This document shows positions 57,183 to 64,000 of a DNA stretch of 64,000 nt, piece after piece. The position numbers and the translations under genes were made by a program. The stretch spans positions 48,058-112,057 of the forward strand of contig NZ_JADQBY010000032.1 in assembly GCF_016278385.1 (NCBI RefSeq), written 5' to 3'. The DNA comes from Methanolobus sp. Lineage in GTDB: Archaea > Halobacteriota > Methanosarcinia > Methanosarcinales > Methanosarcinaceae. Position 1 is the stretch's first letter. The number at the start of each line of letters is the position of its first letter. Under the pieces are notes generated by a model. The model saw nothing but the letters and a program-made list of their open reading frames with translations. It was not told the DNA's origin and did no database searches.

Positions 57183-57589
57183 TAATTTGGAGGAAAAGAT
57201 AAAGACGTGACAAGCTATCGAATAATCAAATAGACACAGCAAAAGCAGGGTAACATTTGATGTGAGAAAAAGATAGAAGAATAGCAGGGAACTTTATTCA
57301 GTTGTAAGATTTGTGGTATACCAGTTTATGACACTAGCAAATTTGCAAAATATTATCAAGAAGATTGACTTAGCCAGATACTTTCAAACAAAAGAATCAC
57401 CAAATTAGAATGGAGGGAATTATGACCTAATTTGATAGGCTCAAATGTCAAATGTGTTTCTGAACATACACATATATAGGGGCCGTCTAGTTAGAATTTT
57501 TGCATAAAAGCTTATCCTTTTTTTTGTTAACATCAACACATTTTTTTGTAGGGGCAGTAGCTATATATAACATAAATATGGCCCACTTC
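57183..57589 (+). other. Intergenic region with possible gene debris
   Basis: About 400 bp. There is a short Cys-containing frame near 57300 (SCKICGIPVYDTSKFAKYY) ended by stops, and a good ribosome-binding site GGAGGGAATT before an ATG at 57422 that meets a stop after two codons. Nothing functional is recognised. Confidence 0.4.
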
Positions 57590-58014
57590 ATGGTTAAAAA
57601 ATCTATTATGTATAGAGGAGTCTGCTTTGAGGATTTAATTGAAAACTATCTGAACAGAGAACGCACCTCAATTTGCCAATTCCTGCACTTCCTCTGCAGA
57701 GACGATATTTCACAGTACTTAGAGAACGTACTGTGTATGCCAACAACCGTTGGCATTAAAAATATAGCATTTCTTCAATGATAAAACTCTTCATTGTGAT
57801 GTGTTTTAGGCAGCTATCCTATGAAAAAATAGTTGCTCCACTAACAGAAGATGAAGCAATACTGCTCGCATTTTTTGATGACAATGATATCATAAGACTT
57901 CCTTCACTAAAGACATTACATCACTTTGTCAAATACCGACTAGGTGATGAAGGACTAAATGAAATAATGATATTGGTTGCTGAAAGGCTTCTTAAACTCA
58001 CTCAAATAAAATAA
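57590..58014 (+). pseudogene. N-terminal remnant of a transposase (IS1182-like)
   Basis: Two overlapping frames in different registers: one with ISQYLENVLCMPTTVGIKNI, ending in a TGA at 57781, the other starting at ATG 57778 with FRQLSYEKIVAPLTEDEAIL, LAFFDDNDIIRLPSLKTLHH and FVKYRLGDEGLNEIMILVAE. The second matches the N-terminal domain of IS1182-type transposases as I remember them. The catalytic domain is missing. The overlap ATGA could reflect a frameshift mutation. Confidence 0.5.
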
Positions 58015-58052
58015 ATATGTGGTTAGGTTCGATATAAGAAGAGTTAGAGTAA

Positions 58053-58072
58053 AGAGTAGAAAACTCTACTCT
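58053..58072 (+). other. 7-bp hairpin downstream of the transposase remnant
   Basis: AGAGTAG and CTACTCT around a 6-nt loop. Possibly a terminator or IS end. The rest of 58015-58208 shows no gene. Confidence 0.4.
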
Positions 58073-58208
58073 CTACTGAGTTTTGTATCGTATCAGTTGC
58101 TTGTACTTGCAGAAGTCCATCATGGGTTTAAGAAAAGGAATTCATTTGGGAGATTTTATTGAAAATGTTTAGTCTAATTAGAATGGGTGGATTTGGGAGC
58201 TAATTAGA

Positions 58209-58373
58209 TATCCTCTCAAAAAGGATATTCTCTTTTTCAAAGAGCTTATTGAGGAAGGGAACGTAGAAACAGTCATTGATAGGAAATATTCGCTGGAGCA
58301 GATAGTAGAAGCCTAAAGATATGTTGAAACTGGACATAAAAAGGGAAATGTCGTAATAACCCTTGACAAATGA
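58209..58373 (+). pseudogene. C-terminal remnant of an MDR-family (zinc-type) alcohol dehydrogenase/quinone reductase
   Basis: The frame reads YPLKKDILFFKELIEEGNVE, TVIDRKYSLEQIVEA, stop, RYVETGHKKGNVVITL. This is the conserved C-terminus of medium-chain dehydrogenases (pViDr.y.leei.eA.rylesG.k.GKvvi). A TAA stands where the family has Tyr or His, a one-base change from TAT. The upstream catalytic domain is absent. Confidence 0.75.
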
Positions 58374-58518
58374 TGTTTTTCGATACGAACTGGAATATAC
58401 TGGTATAAATAGAGAACAGGATCTATTTAATTGTTCCAAATATATAAATAATAGAACTTCGGTATATGACTTCTGTCTACTAATATCAACCATCAATCCT
58501 CGTTAAGGAGCCTCCACA

Positions 58519-59130
58519 ATGAAATTACCTGTACCTATAAAGCACGCACTCATTGAAGCGGTCATCAAACAGTATACCGAATATCAATCCTCTTCAATGA
58601 TCAGCAAAGAACCTGTTACATTCTCAATCCCCGTAACGAAGATACTGGAAGGTGCAGAAGACTTTGGTATGACCAGATCAGACATTCAAACCACAGTTAT
58701 TGACAATGAAGGTTCGCTTTCATACAGTGATGATCTGGAAAACTTGCAGTTCATTTCACCTTTTACCCGAACCTCCAGCCTTTATAATGAATGCCTTGAT
58801 TACATCAGGAAAAACACATCCGCCAATGCAAAATTCACCCTTGAGTATGACCCTGCAATAAAAGAATCCCTCATATACAATTTCTTCTCAGGTTCCATCG
58901 TAATGATAGTACCTGATAGCATGACCAGCCTGTCCCAACTCAGATTTGCTCTCATGGCCGGAGGAAGTAAGCTCCGTGCGATTATGGATAGCATAGGCGG
59001 TGGATGGGTCTATGTGTTCCCTAAATTTATCATGGAATACATGGAATGTGGCAAGATGCCAGCTAAGGATACAAATGTGCAGCAGGTTCTTGCATGTTAT
59101 CTTGCGGACATGTTCCCTGAAGAAGCTTGA
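58519..59130 (+). CDS. Conserved hypothetical protein, no family recognised
   Basis: 203 residues with AAGGAG 8 nt before the ATG. It is soluble, with a mixed alpha/beta pattern. Segments such as MIVPDSMTSLSQLRFALMAG, GSKLRAIMDSIGGGWVYVFP and KDTNVQQVLACYLADMFPEE look well folded and full length. No metal or nucleotide motif is visible. It stands alone between remnants and a convergent VOC gene. Confidence 0.7.
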   Translation: MKLPVPIKHALIEAVIKQYTEYQSSSMISKEPVTFSIPVTKILEGAEDFGMTRSDIQTTVIDNEGSLSYSDDLENLQFISPFTRTSSLYNECLDYIRKNTSANAKFTLEYDPAIKESLIYNFFSGSIVMIVPDSMTSLSQLRFALMAGGSKLRAIMDSIGGGWVYVFPKFIMEYMECGKMPAKDTNVQQVLACYLADMFPEEA

Positions 59131-59182
59131 ATATCAAGCATTAACCTATTAACCAATTATCCATTTTTCATCTGACAATGGG

Positions 59183-59611
59183 TCATTCTACTTCTTCATC
59201 ATAGTTGAACTGCCAGCCAACCCCGAATTTATCAGTCACATAACCATATAGTTTGGCCCAGAACGTTTCCTCAAGTTCCATGCCCACGGTGCCACCATCT
59301 TTCCTGATCCTGTTGTACATCTTCTTTATCTTTTCCATATCGTTGCCAATTATCACAAGACTGACATTGTTCCCGACAGTAAAAGGCATGCCAGGTGGAA
59401 TGTCAGAGAACATCACGGTGCTTCCCTCTATGTCAAGAGAGGTATGCAATATGAAGTCCGCATTGTCCTCTGTAACAGAAAAAGAGTCGTCATCATCCGG
59501 CATATCCCTGTACAGCATGAACTCAGGTTTCTCAGTCTCAAAAACATCAGCATAGAATTCTACAGCTTCACGACAGTTCCCGTTAAAATTTATGTATGTT
59601 CGTATAGTCAT
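59183..59611 (-). CDS. VOC-superfamily protein (PhnB/glyoxalase-like)
   Basis: 142 residues from the ATG at 59611, preceded by GGGAGTGAG; the longer frame adds 11 unlikely residues. It matches PhnB-type proteins: TYINFNGNCREAVEFYADVF at the start, ADFILHTSLDIEGSTVMFSD and the C-terminal FWAKLYGYVTDKFGVGWQFN. PhnB-like members lack full metal sites and their role is unknown. Confidence 0.88.
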   Translation of the reverse strand: MTIRTYINFNGNCREAVEFYADVFETEKPEFMLYRDMPDDDDSFSVTEDNADFILHTSLDIEGSTVMFSDIPPGMPFTVGNNVSLVIIGNDMEKIKKMYNRIRKDGGTVGMELEETFWAKLYGYVTDKFGVGWQFNYDEEVE

Positions 59612-59724
59612 CTTACTCACTCCCAACTTGACCTTAATTATCAATATTTGAAACTCACTTGCTTAAATAAGTTCCTGATATTCAAAGTAATAAACCGGGA
59701 AAATATTGTCATTAAAAAATAAAA

Positions 59725-60498
59725 TTAAACAAATGTTGAATTCAAATACCCAAAAACGATATCGTTGAACTTGTCATATTGCTCGATCGAGCATACATGA
59801 CCGCAGTTATCAATTATTTCAACCCTGGAATTACTTCTTTTCTTAGTGTGCCTTAAAGTGTCTTTTAAAAACAGATGATCCTCATTTCCTGAAACAAACA
59901 GGATTTTGATATCATCATTTAGTTCATCCAGCCATGTTAAACTATTCTTTGTTTGTGGGATGAGATCCACCCACTTACAAAACTCATTATAACCCATTTT
60001 TTTTGCTTCATTCACGAAAATACTCCGTGATCTCCTGTGGTTTTTCCTTGGAAGTATAATGTAGGCAAAAAACCTGTAAAGGATCATGTAATTTATCATT
60101 TGTTTGAAATTAATCGCTAAAAAAAGCAGGAATTTTGTTCTCAGATTGAACTTAACAATTCCTCCACCCATAATTAATGAAGTTACTTTTTTAGGAAATA
60201 ATACAGCAAATCGCAGGCAAATTAGAGAACTGAAGGAAAAACCCAGGAAATGGGCTTTTTCGATATTATAGAAATTTAACGTATTATAAATAAGCTTACA
60301 GACTTTATTCAGGTCAATATCTCCATTTACTTTATCCTTGTGCATTTCCAGCACAAGCAGATTATAATGTTTTGAAAAGAACTCTGTCTGTTTTTTCCAG
60401 GTTCTGGCACTGCCTCCAAAACCATGAACAAATACAATCCAATCGACATAATCGTTTTTATGGTGAACTTCAGCACTAAATCTTTTTTCTTCTGCCAT
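59725..60498 (-). CDS. Alpha/beta hydrolase
   Basis: 257 residues. The oxyanion loop is IVFVHGFGGSARTWKKQTEF, the nucleophile elbow LGFSFSSLICLRFAV (GxSxS), the acid region LFVSGNEDHLFL and the catalytic His in DNCGHVCSIEQY. The start overlaps the end of the radical SAM gene by 23 bp, so the two are translated together. Substrate unknown; it could release or trim the product made by the radical SAM enzyme. Confidence 0.88.
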   Translation of the reverse strand: MAEEKRFSAEVHHKNDYVDWIVFVHGFGGSARTWKKQTEFFSKHYNLLVLEMHKDKVNGDIDLNKVCKLIYNTLNFYNIEKAHFLGFSFSSLICLRFAVLFPKKVTSLIMGGGIVKFNLRTKFLLFLAINFKQMINYMILYRFFAYIILPRKNHRRSRSIFVNEAKKMGYNEFCKWVDLIPQTKNSLTWLDELNDDIKILFVSGNEDHLFLKDTLRHTKKRSNSRVEIIDNCGHVCSIEQYDKFNDIVFGYLNSTFV

Positions 60499-61762
60499 CG
60501 GTTATTCCTTTCTTGAAAGAAAGATACTTTAAAAACAGAGGAAAGTTCTTCCTGTTATGTTCTGGCATTTTCTGAAATAGCTCTCCTGCCAATGCTTCCC
60601 ATTCTTTGGCCCGGTCAAAGCTTTTCCTGGCAAGATCTTCAGGTGATTCAGGATTTGCTAAATGGGTTGATTTTGCCCCTCCGGCATTTACTACATCAAT
60701 AATTGCCTGTGGATTATCGATTAAAGGACAGGGTCTCAGGGGATTATCTGAAAAAGGCTGGGCATCCCTAAAAGCAGTGAAGAATTTAGACCTGAGGGCT
60801 TCGGCAAGCGACACATCATATATATTTGAATCTGAATAGTGGCAGAATGCACATGGTTCAACGTCACCTTTCGCATTGATATGAGCAAAACCAACACCTG
60901 CACCAATGCAACCGAAAGACAGATGTCCGTTGTTCCAGAAATCAACGATAACATAGTCGTGTTTTACACAGTAATCCCTGATCTTTTCCAGAACGTATGC
61001 CCTCTGCTCGGCAGTACATACCATGGAAGTATCGGCATCGCTTCCCACCGGGATATACTGGAACATCCATCCAAACCAGGCACCCTGTTCACGCATTTTA
61101 TCAAGGAAGTCATCGCTGGCTATGGTTCTGTAATTTCTTGAATGATAGCAGGCTGAAAAAGCAAAACCAATATCCCTGGATCTTAAAATATCCATGGCTC
61201 GAATAGCTTTATCGTAAACGCCCGCCCCTCTTCTAAAATCAGTTTCTTCAGCTGTCCCTTCAATACTAATGAAAACATTCAAATTTCCCAATTCAGCCAT
61301 CGCATCGGCGAATTCTTCATCGATCAAAGTGGCATTGGTAAATGCACCGAATGTCATTTTATTATGCTTTTTGCATAATTTAAGAATATCTTCTTTCCTG
61401 AGTAAAGGTTCGCCACCGGTCATCAGGCAATCCATAATTCCTAATTCTTCAGCCTGGTTTAAAATATCGTCAAACTTTTCATATGAAATGTTGTGACCGC
61501 TTTCATAATCCTGGGACCAGCATCCTTTACACCTCAAATTACAGTTACTGGTAGGATCGACAAGAAGGACCCTGGGGAGAGAGCATTTATTCTTAAATCC
61601 ATTATACAGTTCTTTCAAAGTGATGAAATCACCCATTGTCAGATGAGTTGCTATTCCTTTAGCTGAAAAAAATTGCTTGCTCCTGTAGATGTAAGCTTTA
61701 TGATGCGGGAAGGAAGGTATTTGCTCCTTCTTCCCGTTGATCATTAGGTATTTCAATTGCAA
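60476..61762 (-). CDS. Radical SAM protein with SPASM-like C-terminal Cys region
   Basis: 428 residues from a TTG at 61762; a second TTG at 61756 sits better behind GAGGT. The AdoMet cluster motif is SNCNLRCKGCWSQDYESG, followed by MTGGEPLLRKEDIL. The C-terminal region has HLSFGCIGAGVGFAHINAKG, DVEPCAFCHYSDSNI and PLRPCPLIDNP, enough Cys for an auxiliary cluster as in SPASM/twitch proteins. Such enzymes modify peptides or small molecules. It is 4 bp behind a membrane-anchored protein gene and overlaps a hydrolase gene, so it is an operon of three. Confidence 0.88.
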   Translation of the reverse strand: MQLKYLMINGKKEQIPSFPHHKAYIYRSKQFFSAKGIATHLTMGDFITLKELYNGFKNKCSLPRVLLVDPTSNCNLRCKGCWSQDYESGHNISYEKFDDILNQAEELGIMDCLMTGGEPLLRKEDILKLCKKHNKMTFGAFTNATLIDEEFADAMAELGNLNVFISIEGTAEETDFRRGAGVYDKAIRAMDILRSRDIGFAFSACYHSRNYRTIASDDFLDKMREQGAWFGWMFQYIPVGSDADTSMVCTAEQRAYVLEKIRDYCVKHDYVIVDFWNNGHLSFGCIGAGVGFAHINAKGDVEPCAFCHYSDSNIYDVSLAEALRSKFFTAFRDAQPFSDNPLRPCPLIDNPQAIIDVVNAGGAKSTHLANPESPEDLARKSFDRAKEWEALAGELFQKMPEHNRKNFPLFLKYLSFKKGITDGRRKKI

Positions 61763-61766
61763 AACC

Positions 61767-62519
61767 TCAAACCTGTTTTTTAGTCACAGATACTTTTTGC
61801 GGAATAATTCCATCAAAAACAAACTCACCATCTGAATTAGAGGTCAGGCTGGTTATTTCAAGTCCTGGAACAACTGTATAGATCCGAGGGAAATAATCTT
61901 CCATTATATCTACACTTTCTTCTTCCATATATTTACCAGGAAGTGAAACGGCCCCTAGCTTAAATTCTTCCGGTTCTCCGTTCAATTGATTGTTCGTAAT
62001 GCTGATCTTTCCCTTACTGTAAATATTTAGAGTATCTGGCAGTGGAATAGGCACATCACCTGCAACATCTGAATACAGATCTTCTTTGAGTCTTTTTATG
62101 TCAGCTGTGCTTGATCCTTCCATGGTTCCATCTGGTGAAACTTTTACCTGAAGGTCATCAAACCACCAAAATGCAGGTGCAATTTCATTCAACAAAGCTG
62201 TTGACTCTGCTGCATTTAAAGCAAACTGTCTTCTCTCATATTCTGAGAATTCAAAATTATAATCATCGATTGATTCTTTTCCCACATTTTCCATGTATTC
62301 TTCCAGTTCTACACCATTCATACCTTCAAATTCTATTTGCATACCGGTTTTTTCCAGAGCGCTCAAATAATCCTCTGTAGTATATTCAACCCCGAGATCT
62401 TTAGGTCCAAGTAATGAAAAACTTGCATATACCCAGGATACACTAACTAAAATCAATACAAAAACTGCCAATAACACATATGTGAGTTTTCTTTTTTCTT
62501 CATTCATTGTATCACTCAT
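61767..62519 (-). CDS. Membrane-anchored extracytoplasmic protein, unknown
   Basis: 250 residues from the ATG at 62519. A single N-terminal TM (about 13-35, LTYVLLAVFVLILVSVSWVY) precedes an outside domain rich in acidic residues. One segment, ALNAAESTALLNEIAPAFWW followed by FDDLQVKVSPDGTMEGSSTA, looks like a conserved core. No family is recognised. It is the first gene of the operon with the radical SAM protein and the hydrolase, and might be their substrate or anchor. Confidence 0.75.
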   Translation of the reverse strand: MSDTMNEEKRKLTYVLLAVFVLILVSVSWVYASFSLLGPKDLGVEYTTEDYLSALEKTGMQIEFEGMNGVELEEYMENVGKESIDDYNFEFSEYERRQFALNAAESTALLNEIAPAFWWFDDLQVKVSPDGTMEGSSTADIKRLKEDLYSDVAGDVPIPLPDTLNIYSKGKISITNNQLNGEPEEFKLGAVSLPGKYMEEESVDIMEDYFPRIYTVVPGLEITSLTSNSDGEFVFDGIIPQKVSVTKKQV

Positions 62520-62843
62520 CAATTACCATATTATTATAATAAACATTCAACACTATTAATATTTAAATGAATTCTTTGTTTAATAGATAATATATGAATA
62601 GAGAATGTAACCTGTGCAGATCTAAAAAAAGAAACTGAACGAAAATATATAGGGTTATTAGTATGCAATTTTATAGTCAAAGAACGTAACATGTGCAATT
62701 GGATAAGGCATGGTCATAGGTAAAATGCGCATGAATATATAAGGATATTGAGAGAACCAAACCATAAAAAAAGATGGCGCAAAATATGCGCCTCAATTTA
62801 CAATTTTCTTTTTGATTTAACAGCAATAACCGCCTGAGCAATT
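62520..62843 (-). other. Intergenic region with promoter for the radical SAM operon
   Basis: About 320 bp, AT-rich. TATA-like runs near 62550-62600 are candidates for the reverse-strand promoter. No gene is seen. Confidence 0.4.
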
Positions 62844-64000
62844 TCACTTTACCGGGACGACAATTGTTGCTTCAAACCAGTTATCTGGTTTGGCATAGGA
62901 ATCCAGTGGGATATTGCAATAATTGAACTTATTTAAACTATCTTCAATATCCATATCATTTACAGCAATAAGCATACCAACAATGTCATTTGTAGATCTC
63001 CCGCCGATATCGCTCCAGGGTACCGCAACCTCGATGATATAGCCTGTATCTACATCACTGGCATTATTAACCGTGCCCTGTAAATTCACCTTTTTTATCA
63101 TATTAATGACATAATCATAATCTTTTCCGTTGCCAGTACCTACATCATCTATTACCCCATCATTTAAGTTTATTATGAAGTGGTAATCATCTGTCTGCAT
63201 TGAGGTTCCACCATTATTCAGGGTATCGATATATAGCTCAACGCTGTCATCTAAATGTAAACCACCCTGACTAAGCACTCTTTTTGCCTGGAAATCAGAA
63301 TCAGAAACATCGTAGACAAGGTAAAGATATGTATCATCGTACATTGCCTTTATTGTTGCTGAAGTATCATCTTCTGAGCCTTTGCCAGAGACTGTAACAC
63401 CTGCCGTGCTTTGCCAATCGCTTAGATCCCCATCAATAGAAACCGTTCCGTAAGTGATATTCATGCCATCACAGAAAGTATCAGAAACAGCAGCTTTATC
63501 TGAAACACCGATTTTCTCAGGAACATCTTCTTTTCCAAATATATTCATAATAAAATTACTATTTGCAAGAGAGATGAACTTGTCAATAATGCCCTTGGAT
63601 GCTTGGGCTGTATTACCAAATACTCCGATGCTCACCCTTTTAGAATTTAGCCCCTGATTATTACTGTGACTTAACAATGGGAATACGGAGTCCATGAGCT
63701 GGCTTAAGCTATCACTAATTACCCATCCAGGTTCATACCAGCTGCCTGAACCCTCCTGTAAATGATAATCATGGTTTGCCCCATCCACAAATAAAGGATC
63801 AATATTCATGTTGTTTGAATATGTGATACTTCCTCCACTATATTCTCCAACATTGTTGTAAACATCGTTATACTCAGCAACAACACTGTGGGTCGAAGGC
63901 TCCCAGTTTTGAATTCCATAACCCGAACCCGGTAAAGCAGGATGTTCTTTGGAATTTACAATGATGTTATTTTTGACCAATACATCAATTCCAGAATAAG
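62844..64000 (-). CDS. Surface protein: beta-helix end plus CBM9/DOMON-like sugar-binding domain, 5' end outside window
   Basis: The frame is open from the right edge (the N-terminus is missing). The first 70 visible residues (DVLVKNNIIVNSKEHPALPG, EYNDVYNNVGEYSGGSITYS) are the end of a right-handed parallel beta-helix, as in archaeal disaggregatase/NosD-like surface proteins. After a linker, residues about 170-378 form a CBM9-type domain: GTVSIDGDLSDWQSTAGVTV, AMYDDTYLYLVYDVSDSDFQ, LDDSVELYIDTLNNGG and IIEVAVPWSDIGG. It probably binds carbohydrate at the cell surface. No anchor is visible at the C-terminus. Confidence 0.85.
   Translation of the reverse strand, partial: YSGIDVLVKNNIIVNSKEHPALPGSGYGIQNWEPSTHSVVAEYNDVYNNVGEYSGGSITYSNNMNIDPLFVDGANHDYHLQEGSGSWYEPGWVISDSLSQLMDSVFPLLSHSNNQGLNSKRVSIGVFGNTAQASKGIIDKFISLANSNFIMNIFGKEDVPEKIGVSDKAAVSDTFCDGMNITYGTVSIDGDLSDWQSTAGVTVSGKGSEDDTSATIKAMYDDTYLYLVYDVSDSDFQAKRVLSQGGLHLDDSVELYIDTLNNGGTSMQTDDYHFIINLNDGVIDDVGTGNGKDYDYVINMIKKVNLQGTVNNASDVDTGYIIEVAVPWSDIGGRSTNDIVGMLIAVNDMDIEDSLNKFNYCNIPLDSYAKPDNWFEATIVVPVK

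Noticed and set aside
57778..57781. Programmed frameshift at the ATGA overlap in the transposase remnant
   Set aside because: The catalytic domain is missing downstream, so simple decay is the better explanation.

Overview
The window looks like chromosome from a methylotrophic methanogenic archaeon of the Methanosarcinaceae type. The genus cannot be fixed by eye; Methanolobus, Methanococcoides or Methanosarcina relatives all fit. The evidence is a RamA-type corrinoid activator, a B12-binding corrinoid protein, an MtbA/MtaA-type coenzyme M methylase, two DUF1724 (FilR1) regulators, DUF1638 and DUF2115 proteins, archaeal FEN1, an FmdE-family protein and archaeal TATA elements. The DNA is AT-rich. 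The catalase-peroxidase gene is the clear compositional exception.

Layout. 1-5 kb: an MFS exporter cut by the left edge, a DUF4386 membrane protein, two tandem DUF1638 genes and a TetR regulator, with the same perfect 16-bp palindrome in front of the DUF1638 pair and in front of tetR. 5-10 kb: a methyltransferase, then a four-gene operon (GbsR/MarR regulator, CARDB-like surface protein, FtsX-type permease, ATPase) behind a perfect palindrome. 10-19 kb: a large lipoprotein, a decayed FAD oxidoreductase, a methyltransferase, an FGE-like protein and a PAS/GAF sensor kinase with an eroded phospho-acceptor box. 17-26 kb and 45-53 kb: two halves of what looks like one corrinoid methyl-transfer regulon. 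The first holds ramA, regulator 1, a zinc-ribbon protein, an old-yellow-enzyme homologue, the corrinoid protein and the CoM methylase. The second holds a UroD-fold methyltransferase, a small redox protein, a radical SAM protein, a CoA ligase, an FmdE-family protein, a TauE permease and regulator 2. 26-30 kb: an operon of membrane protein, aldehyde dehydrogenase, SDR and DUF5714 protein. 30-45 kb: a decay and insertion zone with a duplicated fasciclin lipoprotein, IS remnants, a catalase stub beside katG, two Cas1 fragments in opposite orientation, tandem hairpin units, a Ca/Na antiporter, a CDGSH protein, a KefF/KefB pair, a broken RelE toxin and a broken aquaporin. 53-64 kb: FEN1, a ferredoxin whose start codon is ATA, PEP synthase, more gene remnants, an operon of membrane-anchored protein, radical SAM protein and hydrolase, and a surface protein cut by the right edge.

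The strongest unexplained signal is a promoter signature of about 52 bp shared by ramA (19515-19565), the corrinoid-protein gene (23663-23716) and the UroD-fold methyltransferase gene (49565-49618). It ties loci 25-30 kb apart into one putative regulon with an unknown methyl donor, probably controlled by the two paralogous FilR1-type regulators. The accessory genes behind the third promoter (CxxC redox protein, radical SAM protein, AMP-forming CoA ligase) are not standard parts of known methylamine, methanol or methylsulfide systems.
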